The notes: generated by a model from the letters alone, not told the origin. Shown: positions 8,993 through 17,506, numbered from the stretch's first letter. The stretch is DNA of 46,407 nucleotides from JBGTGG01 sp964398945 (GCA_964398945.1 CAYNOT010000025.1:1-46407), one strand, 5' to 3'. A program made the numbers and translations.

Positions 8993-10714
8993 ATGGCCGA
9001 TCTAGTATTCGCAACCCGAGGGCAGGCCGAAGCGCTCAAAGCGCAAGAGGACATCGCGAAGAAGTCGCGCGAAATCCGCAACGAGTTCGAGGAAGGCGCG
9101 AAGTCTACCGGCAAGTGGGATGCAGCCACGGCAAAATTGCATCGCACGTCTGAAACAGCATTGCGCAGCATCGCCACCGAACAAGAGAAAATCGCCGATA
9201 AAATCTCGCTCATTCAAGAGCGGCAAGAAAAGGGTATCGGGACCACGGAGGAAAACGAGAAGGCTATCGCGAGGTTACGTGAGCGGTGGATTGAACTGGA
9301 TGACGCGACGATTAAGCAGCGGCAGGATGCCGAGAAGGTTGCCCAGGCACACGACCAACTAAAGATCAAAGTCGAGGCATCGATCGATTCCGTGGCCACG
9401 AGTGGCGAACGGGCAGCGGACCAAATCAAGAAAATCGAAGAGCAGATTATAGACGTGCAGTCTGCCGCTGCCCAAGGTCTCATTCCGCAAACGCAAGCCG
9501 ACCAAACCGTTGACCGATTGCGAGGGAAGATCGACGAGCTTCGCGATAGCATCGATGTGACGGAGCGAAGCGGCGGCAGATTGGAAGGCACGTTCAAAAA
9601 ACTGTTCGACCCGGCGATTCTTGTAAAGTCGATGGGGGCATTTATCGGCATTAAAGCCGCCATCGGCCAGATCAAGGATGAGCTTAACGACATCCAAGAT
9701 CGCGTTGATAAACGCATGGCCCAATTCAAAGAGCCGCTTGAAAAGGATAAAGACCTTGACCGCGAGATTGAATCGAGCAAGTCGGAGGTAGACCGCGCGC
9801 GTGAACGCGCGATTGAGGCGGAGCGCTCCCGCGATGGATTACAGGAGCAAGACGCGAAATCGCAGATTCAGCAGGAAAAAGAAATCGCCAAGATGGAAAA
9901 GGAGTTGGAGAAGGCTAAGGCGGAGCGCCAACAAACCATTGCTGATGAGGCGGAGCGTCAACAAAAGGCTGGGAGTCGCGCCTTAAAGAACTTACAGCGT
10001 GCCTTGCAAGACCAAGACGAAGAGAGGGCCGAGCGTGGTGAAATCAGCAAGTCCACAACGCGCCGCGTGGATGATGCTCGCGAGGCCATGCGCGAATATG
10101 AGAAGTCGAAGGGCAAGCCCAGTACTCAAGTCGAATCGGCAACGGAGCGCGTGGCGGCTATTGAAGAACGGATTGCCAAGGCTCGTGAGAAATATGAGTC
10201 GGCAAACGAGGCGATTGTTGCCGCGACAACCGCCGCTGCCGAAGCGCGTCAGCGATTAGCCGAGAAAGAGCAGCAGTTGGCGGAAGCCACTGCTAAGGCC
10301 ACTGATTACCGGTTGAGTGATGAGTATAAGCGGGCTACTCAAATCCAGCGGCGCGGTAAAGCTATTGATGATTTTACACGGGGGGCTAGAGAACTCGATA
10401 CGAGTGAGGTTTTAGGGACCGAAGAAGTGCAAAGGTGGAGAGATGCTTTACAAGCGATTGGCGACCCGTCTCTAGTTCGCAAAATGAAGATGATTAATGC
10501 CTACCTAGAAGGTAGCGGAACTGTCACAGTCGATTCTCTCCGAAGCATGGTCGAGGCAGAACTCCACAGGGTGCGCAACCCAATCGATGTTGGTGGCATG
10601 CCAGGCGTGCAAACTGAGAAGGACAAGAAAATCGAGAAGCTGCTAGAACGCATGGCACTATCACTAGAGCGACGGGAACTCAAAGACGATGACGTGTTTT
10701 ACGGCCCCAACTAA
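8993..10714 (+). CDS. Tail tape measure protein
   Basis: 573 residues, overwhelmingly helical with long heptad-like stretches of Glu, Lys, Gln, Arg and Ala from about residue 10 to 470. A short hydrophobic segment (FDPAILVKSMGAFIGIKAAIGQI) lies near residue 215. Tape measures are long coiled coils that set tail length; 573 residues predicts a rather short tail. The gene follows the frameshifted chaperone, as expected. A few turns near residues 485-510 (DALQAIGDPSLVRKM) are weakly echoed in CRISPR spacer 3. Confidence 0.75.
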   Translation: MADLVFATRGQAEALKAQEDIAKKSREIRNEFEEGAKSTGKWDAATAKLHRTSETALRSIATEQEKIADKISLIQERQEKGIGTTEENEKAIARLRERWIELDDATIKQRQDAEKVAQAHDQLKIKVEASIDSVATSGERAADQIKKIEEQIIDVQSAAAQGLIPQTQADQTVDRLRGKIDELRDSIDVTERSGGRLEGTFKKLFDPAILVKSMGAFIGIKAAIGQIKDELNDIQDRVDKRMAQFKEPLEKDKDLDREIESSKSEVDRARERAIEAERSRDGLQEQDAKSQIQQEKEIAKMEKELEKAKAERQQTIADEAERQQKAGSRALKNLQRALQDQDEERAERGEISKSTTRRVDDAREAMREYEKSKGKPSTQVESATERVAAIEERIAKAREKYESANEAIVAATTAAAEARQRLAEKEQQLAEATAKATDYRLSDEYKRATQIQRRGKAIDDFTRGARELDTSEVLGTEEVQRWRDALQAIGDPSLVRKMKMINAYLEGSGTVTVDSLRSMVEAELHRVRNPIDVGGMPGVQTEKDKKIEKLLERMALSLERRELKDDDVFYGPN

Positions 10715-10908
10715 CTGACTGAATTTTTACTGGCAGACCCGAGTATTTCTAGGAGTATCGCCAACACGCAAAAACGCCAACACCATTCGACGAACACTAC
10801 CGGAGCCGATGGGGGAAAGGTATCTGTAATGAACGCCAGCCCAGAAAGCACCAAAGACATCGCTGCAAGAATCCACACGAAGATGGCAGCCTGATTAGAA
10901 AAGAACAT
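10711..10908 (-). CDS. Small two-helix membrane protein, opposite strand
   Basis: A 65-residue reading frame on the minus strand that fills the only sizeable gap (219 bases) in the tail operon. The ATG is preceded by AGGGGA at proper spacing. It has one clear hydrophobic helix (IFVWILAAMSLVLSGLAFI) and a second (FVEWCWRFCVLAILLEIL). Its stop overlaps the tape measure stop from the other side. It could be a lysogeny-expressed membrane protein such as a superinfection exclusion factor; that is inference. It may also be chance coding. Confidence 0.5.
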   Translation of the reverse strand: MFFSNQAAIFVWILAAMSLVLSGLAFITDTFPPSAPVVFVEWCWRFCVLAILLEILGSASKNSVS

Positions 10909-10933
10909 TTCGATTCCCCTATTTGAATAACCA

Positions 10934-11782
10934 ATGGCAACGCAAATCATTCCAGGCAAGATATCGGGAAGCGGCATAGCCCCATCGTTTCCGCTGCACG
11001 TCTACGATGATGCGTTCGGCGACTTGTCGCTAGCCAGCGCAATCAGCGCCGTGAATGCGGCTGCTGGTATTACCGTCCCCACGTCGCTAAATGGTATCCC
11101 CGACGACGGCAATCCGTCAATTAGAAGACTCTCAAAGAGTGCATGGGATATCACGGTCAACTACCGGCAGGCGAATGTGAGGGCCATCGCGCCAGTCACC
11201 GGCAGCACGGTGCGCCCTCGATTTTCCTGCGTTGCCGAGCGCCGCGATGTGCGGTGGGCTCCCGAGGTGGCCGCGTATAACTCGACCGGTACGGTTTCAC
11301 CCAGCCCGTATAACGGATTGGTAAACGTCGAATTCAACCCCGGAGGTATCAAGCAAAAGATTGGCGCGGTAATCGACCCGCCTGCGCCGAATCTGTTTGT
11401 TGAACTCGCTTTGCCCGTGGGAACGGTTACGCCGTTATGGTGCCGAACGGCGGCGCTGCTGGTTGGGAAAGTAAACAGCGCGGCACTGACATCCGGCACG
11501 TATCCAATCGGAACAATTTTCTTGTACAGCATTCAGGGACAGTTGGGGACCAAGGACGAATTCCTGCTGGAGTTAGCTTGGAGCTATAAGGCGAATGTTA
11601 CGGGTGAGACTCGCGGCGCAATAACAGGCATTGATTACAACGGGCATGACTACGTGTGGGAGAAACCGAAGTGCGTTGCGAACCGCGCCAACGGGGCATT
11701 GTTTGGAACCCCTGAGATTGTGGTTGTAAACCGTGTTCATCCTTACGCCGATCTTTCGACGTTGGGAATCCAGCCTCCGTGA
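10934..11782 (+). CDS. Distal tail structural protein
   Basis: 282 residues, rich in beta strands and in Pro, Thr, Val and Asn. It follows the tape measure, where distal tail and baseplate hub proteins are coded. No motif allows a family name. Confidence 0.7.
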   Translation: MATQIIPGKISGSGIAPSFPLHVYDDAFGDLSLASAISAVNAAAGITVPTSLNGIPDDGNPSIRRLSKSAWDITVNYRQANVRAIAPVTGSTVRPRFSCVAERRDVRWAPEVAAYNSTGTVSPSPYNGLVNVEFNPGGIKQKIGAVIDPPAPNLFVELALPVGTVTPLWCRTAALLVGKVNSAALTSGTYPIGTIFLYSIQGQLGTKDEFLLELAWSYKANVTGETRGAITGIDYNGHDYVWEKPKCVANRANGALFGTPEIVVVNRVHPYADLSTLGIQPP

Positions 11783-11794
11783 TTGTTTGTTAGC

Positions 11795-12622
11795 ATGGGA
11801 TTCAAGCGATTAGTAATTGGCCAGCGCACCCGGCAGATTCCGGCCGGAACGATCAATCGCATTCTAGCTGAACTAGAGCGACTAGGCGGAATGATCGGCG
11901 CACCTCCCGGCCCTGCCGACCAGAGCGGCGGCGGTAGCTCGCACATTCTCCCCGTCCTCGCCAAAAACACCACCGAATCCGACCTCATTGAATTCGGCAT
12001 CGCAGGCGTGGACGTGTCCGCGTTCGACTTCCCCGACATCGAGGAAGGAAGCTCGCCACCATACGACGACGACAACGAAGCCGATAGCGTGTTGCTCGGG
12101 CCACCGGTTTTAGAGATCGTCACTCCCACTGCGGACCATGCCGAGAATCGTAAATGGGTGGTGACGCTCCAGCCGATCGCCGCCGGAGAGACGGGCTACG
12201 TGGCTGTTTCTGGCTTGGTTCCCGCGCGCGTGGACGTAACGGACGACGACCATGAGTGCGCGGATATTGAATCGGGTGACACGCGCTACCTCAAGAGCGC
12301 ATCGAGCGGCGTGCCTATTTGGTATCGCAAGCTGCAAGATGAGTCGGGCGGGACGGGTAAGCAGTGGGCGCTAGTCCTGCTCGGCGGCGGCGGGGGAGGC
12401 ACGGACGGAGCACAAACCGCATTAGTCAAACTTACCAGCCCATGCCCTGGTCGTGTTGATTCCGACACACCCGGAACTACGACTGACTATGACGTGATTC
12501 GCGGCACTCTTGAAGATACGCCGGCCGCTGAAAATTGGGCCGACATAGAATTGCCAACCGGCACCTACTGCGGACTTGTAACGATCGCCGGAAGTTGGAC
12601 CATCTACCCTGCGTTTTGCTAA
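11795..12622 (+). CDS. Tail structural protein with acidic and glycine-rich segments
   Basis: 275 residues from the ATG at 11795 (MGFKRLVIGQRTRQI). There is a helical start, an acidic stretch (about 70-105), a seven-residue glycine run (about 200-206) and a final beta segment ending TIYPAFC. Glycine hinges and small beta domains are common in tail tip and fibre proteins. The stop TAA shares an A with the ATG of the next gene. Confidence 0.7.
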   Translation: MGFKRLVIGQRTRQIPAGTINRILAELERLGGMIGAPPGPADQSGGGSSHILPVLAKNTTESDLIEFGIAGVDVSAFDFPDIEEGSSPPYDDDNEADSVLLGPPVLEIVTPTADHAENRKWVVTLQPIAAGETGYVAVSGLVPARVDVTDDDHECADIESGDTRYLKSASSGVPIWYRKLQDESGGTGKQWALVLLGGGGGGTDGAQTALVKLTSPCPGRVDSDTPGTTTDYDVIRGTLEDTPAAENWADIELPTGTYCGLVTIAGSWTIYPAFC

Positions 12623-14139
12623 TGGGCCAAAACACAATTAACAGTCGATTAGGTAAGCCAAGCTGCGAAACGTCGTGCGAGACGTTCGTGTGCCCTGAAA
12701 AGCCTTCGTGCGATACGTGGCCGTGCTTCACTCGCTACCTCTTGCACGGCGAGTTGCACGGCTTCACTGATGCTGGTGATTCAAATTGTGTCTGGCTATA
12801 CCACCCTGGATGCGAAATCGGAATGGGCACCGATTACAAGTTTACGCCATTTCCAATGTGGACTGTCTTCAGCGGCTTTCCTGATTGCTGCTACGCATCA
12901 TACGCTGGCCACCATGGATTTTATGCTTGCCTTGGCGACCTGATTGGGCCTTTGGATGATCTTATCCTGCATAGCAACTATCGATTATTTATCGGCAACG
13001 CAACAGGTGACGACGAAGATGACAACGAATGGAAAATAATCATCGTTCTTTTCGAGCGCAACCATTTCGGAAACATGATGGCGCACGTGTACGCTCTTGA
13101 GAATTCCGAGGCATACGAAGCATTGGAACTGTTGTGCGCCGGCGAGTGTTTCGATGTTCCGTACGTTGGCGACATAACAGGCTACGGAAACACCCAATCT
13201 GCTGGCTGCGCCGGACTCGTAAACATCGAGCCGCACCCCGATCTATGGAACTGCGATCCATCAGAATCGTATTTCACGATTTGCCCCGAACTGCTCCCCG
13301 ATACTTGCTTGCAGACCGTTCAGGTGTCAGCGACTTACATCGGTCCGCACTGCTGGAACTGGGACATCAGCATTAGCGCCGGCGATGGGTGTGATTGTGA
13401 TATTGTTGACCGTCGATTTGCGGCCAATGAGCTTTGCATTGATGTTGCCTGTTCTGATGGTGAGTCGATAAGAACTTTCTGTTTTAGAGAGCCAGATTGC
13501 GAATACGACTGCTGCGAGTGTGTGGATGATGCGTTTGGAATTCTTGTTAATATTTCCGTTCCGATCGGCGGGCCACCGACATGCTTTGAGGAAGAAACCA
13601 ATCCGTTTAACGAGTATGTAGCTGCCGAAATCGAGTGGGACAAAATATGCGGCCTCTTCGCGCTCCTCGAAGACAACGGCGGAGGTGATTGCGCTCAAAG
13701 CCGTAAAATAGTTCTCGGCGAATGGCAAGACACAAGCAATCCAGGAATATACTTTGCAAGATATTATCAAGAACTGCTAATCGGTACGATGCTGCGCTTC
13801 GATTACGTGTATGAAATCGAAGCTACGATGGACTGCGACACGGTAACGGTTGTTATCAAGACTCAGAGCTTCAATGCGGACCCAGTAACGGGCGACCTGC
13901 TAAGTGGCGCAGGCGGCTCTAGCTTTCTGTCCGACTCAGACAGCGCATCGTCAGATGAAGCAATCTGTATGTTTTCAACGTCGGCCGGTACAGTCAATTT
14001 TGACTTTGAAATTGACGATGCGTTTCTAAACGCTCGATGGCCAATTTACGATTACACCCCCAGCACAACGCCGCGTGCCTGGGGCTGCACGCCATTCATG
14101 CTTAGGGCGTCAGTCGGCTTATACGCGGACCTGTCATGA
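12622..14139 (+). CDS. Large cysteine-rich tail-associated protein
   Basis: 505 residues beginning MGQNTINSRLGKPSCE, coupled to the upstream stop (TAATG). It is strikingly rich in cysteine, with clusters such as CDCDIVDRR, DCEYDCCECVDD and CETSCETFVCPEKPSCD. No signal peptide or membrane segment is seen. Its place in the tail operon suggests a virion tail-tip or host-contact protein that is disulphide-stabilised outside the cell; a metal-binding role is an alternative. Family unknown. Confidence 0.75.
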   Translation: MGQNTINSRLGKPSCETSCETFVCPEKPSCDTWPCFTRYLLHGELHGFTDAGDSNCVWLYHPGCEIGMGTDYKFTPFPMWTVFSGFPDCCYASYAGHHGFYACLGDLIGPLDDLILHSNYRLFIGNATGDDEDDNEWKIIIVLFERNHFGNMMAHVYALENSEAYEALELLCAGECFDVPYVGDITGYGNTQSAGCAGLVNIEPHPDLWNCDPSESYFTICPELLPDTCLQTVQVSATYIGPHCWNWDISISAGDGCDCDIVDRRFAANELCIDVACSDGESIRTFCFREPDCEYDCCECVDDAFGILVNISVPIGGPPTCFEEETNPFNEYVAAEIEWDKICGLFALLEDNGGGDCAQSRKIVLGEWQDTSNPGIYFARYYQELLIGTMLRFDYVYEIEATMDCDTVTVVIKTQSFNADPVTGDLLSGAGGSSFLSDSDSASSDEAICMFSTSAGTVNFDFEIDDAFLNARWPIYDYTPSTTPRAWGCTPFMLRASVGLYADLS

Positions 14140-14552
14140 TGAAGGCACCAAAGCCAAAAACGAAACCGAAAATCTGCACTGGTTCGCCTGCATGCGAAGT
14201 GTGTGGCGCTGCTACAACGCAAGGCATGATCCAATCATGTCCGTCGCCAATTAAGATAAAGGCGACCACGGTAACACGATCTACCGCCAGACCGCCGAAT
14301 ATCGCAAAGCGGTTCGTGTCGCGCTGCTCCGCTAAGAGCAAGTGGAAAAAAGCAGGCAAGCCAGTTCGCTCGCAAGAGCGGGTGAATGAAATCTTTTCGA
14401 TTTGCCAAGCCTGCCCGCACTTCCGCGACACACATTGCGGCCTTTGTGGCTGCCCGCTGAACACGGACATCAGCGAGCCTATGGCGAACAAGATTGCGTT
14501 GGCGACGGAAGGCTGTCCAGATAAACCGCCGCGGTGGGAAGCGGAGAACTAA
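14136..14552 (+). CDS. Zinc-binding cysteine cluster protein
   Basis: 138 residues overlapping the upstream stop. A basic N-terminal half leads into a C-terminal module of about 45 residues with CQACPHF, CGLCGCPL and a final CP-x-W context, consistent with one or two zinc sites. It ends the rightward tail operon, converging with the leftward integrase side. Function unknown. Confidence 0.7.
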   Translation: MMKAPKPKTKPKICTGSPACEVCGAATTQGMIQSCPSPIKIKATTVTRSTARPPNIAKRFVSRCSAKSKWKKAGKPVRSQERVNEIFSICQACPHFRDTHCGLCGCPLNTDISEPMANKIALATEGCPDKPPRWEAEN

Positions 14553-14767
14553 CCCAGCACCCACAGCACAAACTCCACCGCGCTCCACACCACGGCGGCA
14601 ATGATGCCGATTCCGAACGAGATCGCAATGGGGAGTTCTAAGCTGCGGATGGGGCCGGCGGTGAATGGACACACACTAGCTAAATTTGGTGGGGGTGCGA
14701 GGCGGACGTTGTGAGGTGGCGGTCTTACGACGCGAGCAGCTTTGCTCGCTCTCTTGGCCACGTGCAT
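14549..14767 (-). CDS. Possible small membrane protein
   Basis: A 72-residue minus-strand frame from the ATG at 14767, overlapping the 3' end of the thymidylate kinase gene in another frame. A basic N-terminus is followed by one hydrophobic helix (PIAISFGIGIIAAVVWSAVEFVLWVL). It would be co-transcribed with the kinase. The start is uncertain; a GTG further in would leave little more than the helix. It covers the otherwise empty stretch 14553-14724. Confidence 0.4.
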   Translation of the reverse strand: MHVAKRASKAARVVRPPPHNVRLAPPPNLASVCPFTAGPIRSLELPIAISFGIGIIAAVVWSAVEFVLWVLG

Positions 14768-15447
14768 TCGCCCGTCTCTTTGTACGAGCAAAGAAGCATG
14801 TCGCAACCCCACGGCTTAAGGCAGCGTTTGCGCTGCAGCACATGCACCACGTTGTCGATTATTTGGTGATAGACGGCGCGCATGTCCGGCTGCCCATCGA
14901 TCAGACAAATTTCGTCAGCGCATTCGCGCAGATCGAGAAAAGCTTGGCGAACAATGGCAAGTGATTCGAGTCGCTCGAAGTGATTGGGTGTGTCGCCTCG
15001 TGACGCGGACACACGATGCAAGCCAACTGCTTCCGGGACGTCGATTAGATAAGTCGCATCAGGAATCGGAAATTCCCGCATCTGCTGGTAGAGATCGCAA
15101 GGATGGTGGCCAGTGAGCGGACCTTGGTAAGCGATCGTTGAATAAAAGTAGCGATCGAGAATCACCACTTCGCCACGATCAAGCGCAGGACGAATCACTG
15201 TGTCACAATGTTCGCGGCGATCAGCAATGAACGTCGCAAGCTCTTCGTGCGGGTCCATTCGTCCGCTATGCGCGGACTCGCGAAGTAACCTACCGAATTG
15301 TCCGTTGGTAGGCTCCTTGGATCGGCAGACGGTTTCGCCGACGTTGGTTAGCGCCTCGCAAAGACGCTCTACCTGGCTGGTCTTACCAGCGCCGTCAATG
15401 CCTTCGACGGCAATCAGAATTCCAGGCTGGTAGTCTTTGCTCTCCAT
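14725..15447 (-). CDS. tmk: Thymidylate kinase
   Basis: 240 residues from MESKDYQPG. The kinase makes dTDP from dTMP with ATP. The P-loop VEGIDGAGKT lies near residues 14-23, the DRYFYSTIAYQG segment matches the dTMP-binding DRY motif, and LID-type arginines follow. Usual length is about 205-215; here a C-terminal extension carries four cysteines (WGCDMLLCSYKETGEC). It is leftward, probably in one unit with the integrase upstream. A GTG 24 bases earlier is a weaker alternative start. Confidence 0.85.
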   Translation of the reverse strand: MESKDYQPGILIAVEGIDGAGKTSQVERLCEALTNVGETVCRSKEPTNGQFGRLLRESAHSGRMDPHEELATFIADRREHCDTVIRPALDRGEVVILDRYFYSTIAYQGPLTGHHPCDLYQQMREFPIPDATYLIDVPEAVGLHRVSASRGDTPNHFERLESLAIVRQAFLDLRECADEICLIDGQPDMRAVYHQIIDNVVHVLQRKRCLKPWGCDMLLCSYKETGECTWPRERAKLLAS

Positions 15448-15519
15448 AGCCGAAATGATAGCACAACGCACAGTTTTTTAGCAATCGCGGTGAAACGTCG
15501 CATTATTTTGCGGGGAAAG

Positions 15520-15545
15520 CCCGCCCCCACTCATGCAGGGGCGGG
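15520..15545 (-). terminator. GC-rich hairpin downstream of integrase
   Basis: A perfect 8-bp stem, CCCGCCCC (15520-15527) with GGGGCGGG (15538-15545), in the 82-base gap between integrase and kinase. On the minus strand it is followed only by CTTTCCCC, so termination would be weak or partial. Confidence 0.45.
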
Positions 15546-15553
15546 ACTATGCC

Positions 15554-16489
15554 CTACCCTGCTTTGCCGAAGAAACGCTTGAGCCACCCTGCCTTGCTGC
15601 CTTCGGGGTTGATGTCCACGGGCGGCCAAACGCCCTTTTGGATTGCCAGAATCAGCGCGTCGTCGATGTAGCTGTCGTCAGTGACTTGCTTCGACGAGTG
15701 CTTGGCGAAGTCGGTAGCATCGCCACCAAGAGCGCGCACCATCGTAAGCACAGTGATGCGCATTTTCTTCGGTCCGCTCTTGCCGCGAACCACAGGCAAG
15801 CCGGACGAGGCGATTAGCTTTCGGTAGCGTCCGTGGTAAGCACCTAAACCGAAGTGCCGCTCCCACACTAAACCACCTTGCGACGGATAGCGGACTACCT
15901 CGGCAAGCAATTCGCACAAGCGCGGTGGCATTTTGTAGACCATGTTTTTGCGTCCACCTTTGCGAATGCTCGCGGGGACACGCGCGATTCCGTTTACAAG
16001 ATCAACATGCTCGCGGCGTAACAGCAGCGTTGCCTCGGTGCGTTCGCCAGTGGCAAAAAACCACCAATGTTGCGACAACCACCATAGATCAGCGGGGATG
16101 GGACCAATGTAGCCGGTTTGTTTTTTGCACGCTCCAAACAAGAGGGGAAGCTCGCCCGGCATGTAAGCAATCGGCATTTGTTCCGGCTCTTCGATTTTGC
16201 GAAAAGTGGGGAACACCTCGACCAATCGGCGTCGCGCCGCCCACTCCCAGAATGCGCGAATCTGCTTGGCGCGTTGATTGGCGGTGACTTCGGCAACGCC
16301 CTGCCCTACCGACCAGAGGATAAACTTAGTGACAAGATCGTCGCAAAGATCGTCAAGCGTAGCGGGCCGACCTAAGCACTCGCCGAATTGCCGGAAACTC
16401 CGCTCGTAATGAGTGCGTGTTTCTGGCTGCCTAATCTTAATGTTCGACGAAAAGTACAACGGCAGAACATCTAAAACAATCCGAGACAT
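15554..16489 (-). CDS. int: Tyrosine-type integrase
   Basis: 311 residues. It joins phage and host DNA at the attachment sites. An N-terminal SAM-like core-binding domain (about 10-90) is followed by the catalytic domain: Arg I in ATGERTEATLL, the beta2-beta3 Lys in IRKGGRKN, Arg II in KKMRIT, the second His in AKHSSKQ and the nucleophile Tyr in DDSYIDD. The first His of the usual H-x-x-R box reads Lys here, a conservative variant in some integrases. The coding segment EPEQMPIAYMPGE (16153-16188) is the one mirrored by CRISPR spacer 1. Confidence 0.88.
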   Translation of the reverse strand: MSRIVLDVLPLYFSSNIKIRQPETRTHYERSFRQFGECLGRPATLDDLCDDLVTKFILWSVGQGVAEVTANQRAKQIRAFWEWAARRRLVEVFPTFRKIEEPEQMPIAYMPGELPLLFGACKKQTGYIGPIPADLWWLSQHWWFFATGERTEATLLLRREHVDLVNGIARVPASIRKGGRKNMVYKMPPRLCELLAEVVRYPSQGGLVWERHFGLGAYHGRYRKLIASSGLPVVRGKSGPKKMRITVLTMVRALGGDATDFAKHSSKQVTDDSYIDDALILAIQKGVWPPVDINPEGSKAGWLKRFFGKAG

Positions 16490-16809
16490 AACACAACCTC
16501 TTCATCATGGTTGTGCCTCCGTGCGGTAGGAATTACCCCCAACCGGGTAGGTGTAAATTCAGGCTAAACCCTAGCGGGCATCTGTCAATTCCGCACTGCT
16601 GTGATACGGCAGTCTTTCGCGGCCACACAATCGTTACAGATGCTACCCAAATGGGTATAGCCATAAATAGCTATTGGCTTGGGGGTAGTAAAAATGGAAG
16701 CTCCGCCCGCCAAGGGAAGAGCAACGAATTACACAACTAATTACCGAGAAAAGCCGCGTCTACCCTAAAAGGGGAATCCCTACCGAGATTTTCGTAGGGG
16801 GGAGGGTTT
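16490..16809. promoter_or_regulatory. Control region dense in TACCC/GGGTA inverted repeats, candidate attP or operator array
   Basis: A 320-base gap between the leftward integrase and the first rightward gene. It contains TACCCCCAACCGGGTA (16534-16549), TACCCAAATGGGTA (16644-16657), a palindrome AATAGCTATT (16666-16675) within GCCA...TGGC arms, GGGGGTAG (16681-16688), TACCCTAAAAGGGG (16761-16774) and CCCTAC...GTAGGG (16778-16799). TACCGAGA occurs twice (16742, 16781). Repeated half-sites next to integrase fit arm-type integrase sites or repressor operators. Which one is not decided by sequence. Confidence 0.5.
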
Positions 16810-17043
16810 ATGTCCAAGTACAAGGTGATAACCGCTTCGGCCATGTTCGACCTAACCCTAGGCTCGCTGGGGATTAGCAAGGGGTCGGTTGCCGGTGTCG
16901 ATGCGAATGGAACGCGACACGCCTACCAGGGTGCGGAGATTATTACGGTTATGAGAGAGGATTTTGCGGACCAGTATTTTGCAGACATGGAGGAGCTAGA
17001 GTCTCTTCGCAAGGCATCCCAACCGACTCAAACACAGACTTGA
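16810..17043 (+). CDS. Small protein of the lysogeny control region
   Basis: 77 residues with a strong ribosome binding site (GGGGGGAGG) before the ATG. It starts MSKYKVITASAMFDL and is acidic at the C-terminus. Not recognised. A good terminator follows, so it is a one-gene unit, perhaps expressed in the prophage. Confidence 0.7.
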   Translation: MSKYKVITASAMFDLTLGSLGISKGSVAGVDANGTRHAYQGAEIITVMREDFADQYFADMEELESLRKASQPTQTQT

Positions 17044-17057
17044 TAAATGACTCGATG

Positions 17058-17085
17058 GCCAGCCGCAATTCGCGGTCGGCTTTTT
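17058..17085 (+). terminator. Rho-independent terminator
   Basis: A 9-bp stem GCCAGCCGC with GCGGTCGGC (one A-C mismatch and one G-U pair), loop AATTC, followed by TTTTT. It lies 15 bases after the stop of the preceding rightward gene. Confidence 0.75.
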
Positions 17086-17100
17086 CTACAGCATCCATAA

Positions 17101-17352
17101 CTAACTCCCATGCAAGTTTTCAACGGAACAAACCATATCGGCACTGGCGAAAGCTGGGTTCGATCCATCGCCCTGCTCGCCTTCGGTGCGGTCTTTGGCG
17201 CGTTGGCGAATGAGTTCGTTCCCGCGTTGTTCAAGGGCGGAAATGCGGCGGTACAAGTCGCGGGTGAAGAATCCGAAGAAAAACCCAAGGCTCAATATGA
17301 ACACGGACTGAAAGAGCCGCCGGATTCGCACGAGGTTATTGTCCAGGATCAT
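17101..17352 (-). CDS. Possible small membrane protein with coiled coil
   Basis: 83 residues from an ATG preceded by AAAGGGAG. It has a basic N-terminus, one hydrophobic helix (SVFILSLGFFFGFFT) and a charged helix (LYRRISALEQRGNELIRQRAKD), an arrangement typical of small phage membrane proteins. A frame on the plus strand at 17110-17358 also shows a hydrophobic helix, but has no ribosome binding site. I favour the minus strand. Confidence 0.45.
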   Translation of the reverse strand: MILDNNLVRIRRLFQSVFILSLGFFFGFFTRDLYRRISALEQRGNELIRQRAKDRTEGEQGDGSNPAFASADMVCSVENLHGS

Positions 17353-17405
17353 CCCTAACTCCCTTTCTCCGCTGCTCGGCAGCGAAATGAAAAATGACTC
17401 AACAC

Positions 17406-17469
17406 GCTGCTGGCCGGGCCGCCGGACCATCTTTGTGACAATTGATTGTTTTGGAGTCGGGCCAGCAGC
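17406..17469. repeat. Perfect 10-bp inverted repeat
   Basis: GCTGCTGGCC (17406-17415) and GGCCAGCAGC (17460-17469) flank 44 bases containing the palindrome CAATTG. It lies just upstream of the repressor promoter region. It could be a regulatory loop site, part of an attachment site or an RNA stem. Confidence 0.5.
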
Positions 17470-17479
17470 CTATTGATTT

Positions 17480-17501
17480 TAGTAACTATCTAGTTATAAC
17501 T
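17480..17501. promoter_or_regulatory. Operator-like site upstream of the XRE regulator
   Basis: TTAGTAACTA is followed by the palindrome AGTTATAACT (17492-17501), only 5 bases before the regulator ATG. GTTATAACTG recurs downstream of the gene, so this is a likely autoregulatory site. Confidence 0.55.
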
Positions 17502-17506
17502 GAGGC

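Noticed and set aside
15825..15841. Spacer 4 protospacer in the integrase gene
   Set aside because: 14 of 17 bases is within chance for a genome this size; kept only as a hint.
16949..17097. Minus-strand 49-codon frame with GGGAG before its ATG
   Set aside because: It overlaps the 3' end of a supported plus-strand gene and its terminator.
17110..17358. Plus-strand membrane protein of 82 residues
   Set aside because: No ribosome binding site; the overlapping minus-strand frame has a good one and a more typical layout.
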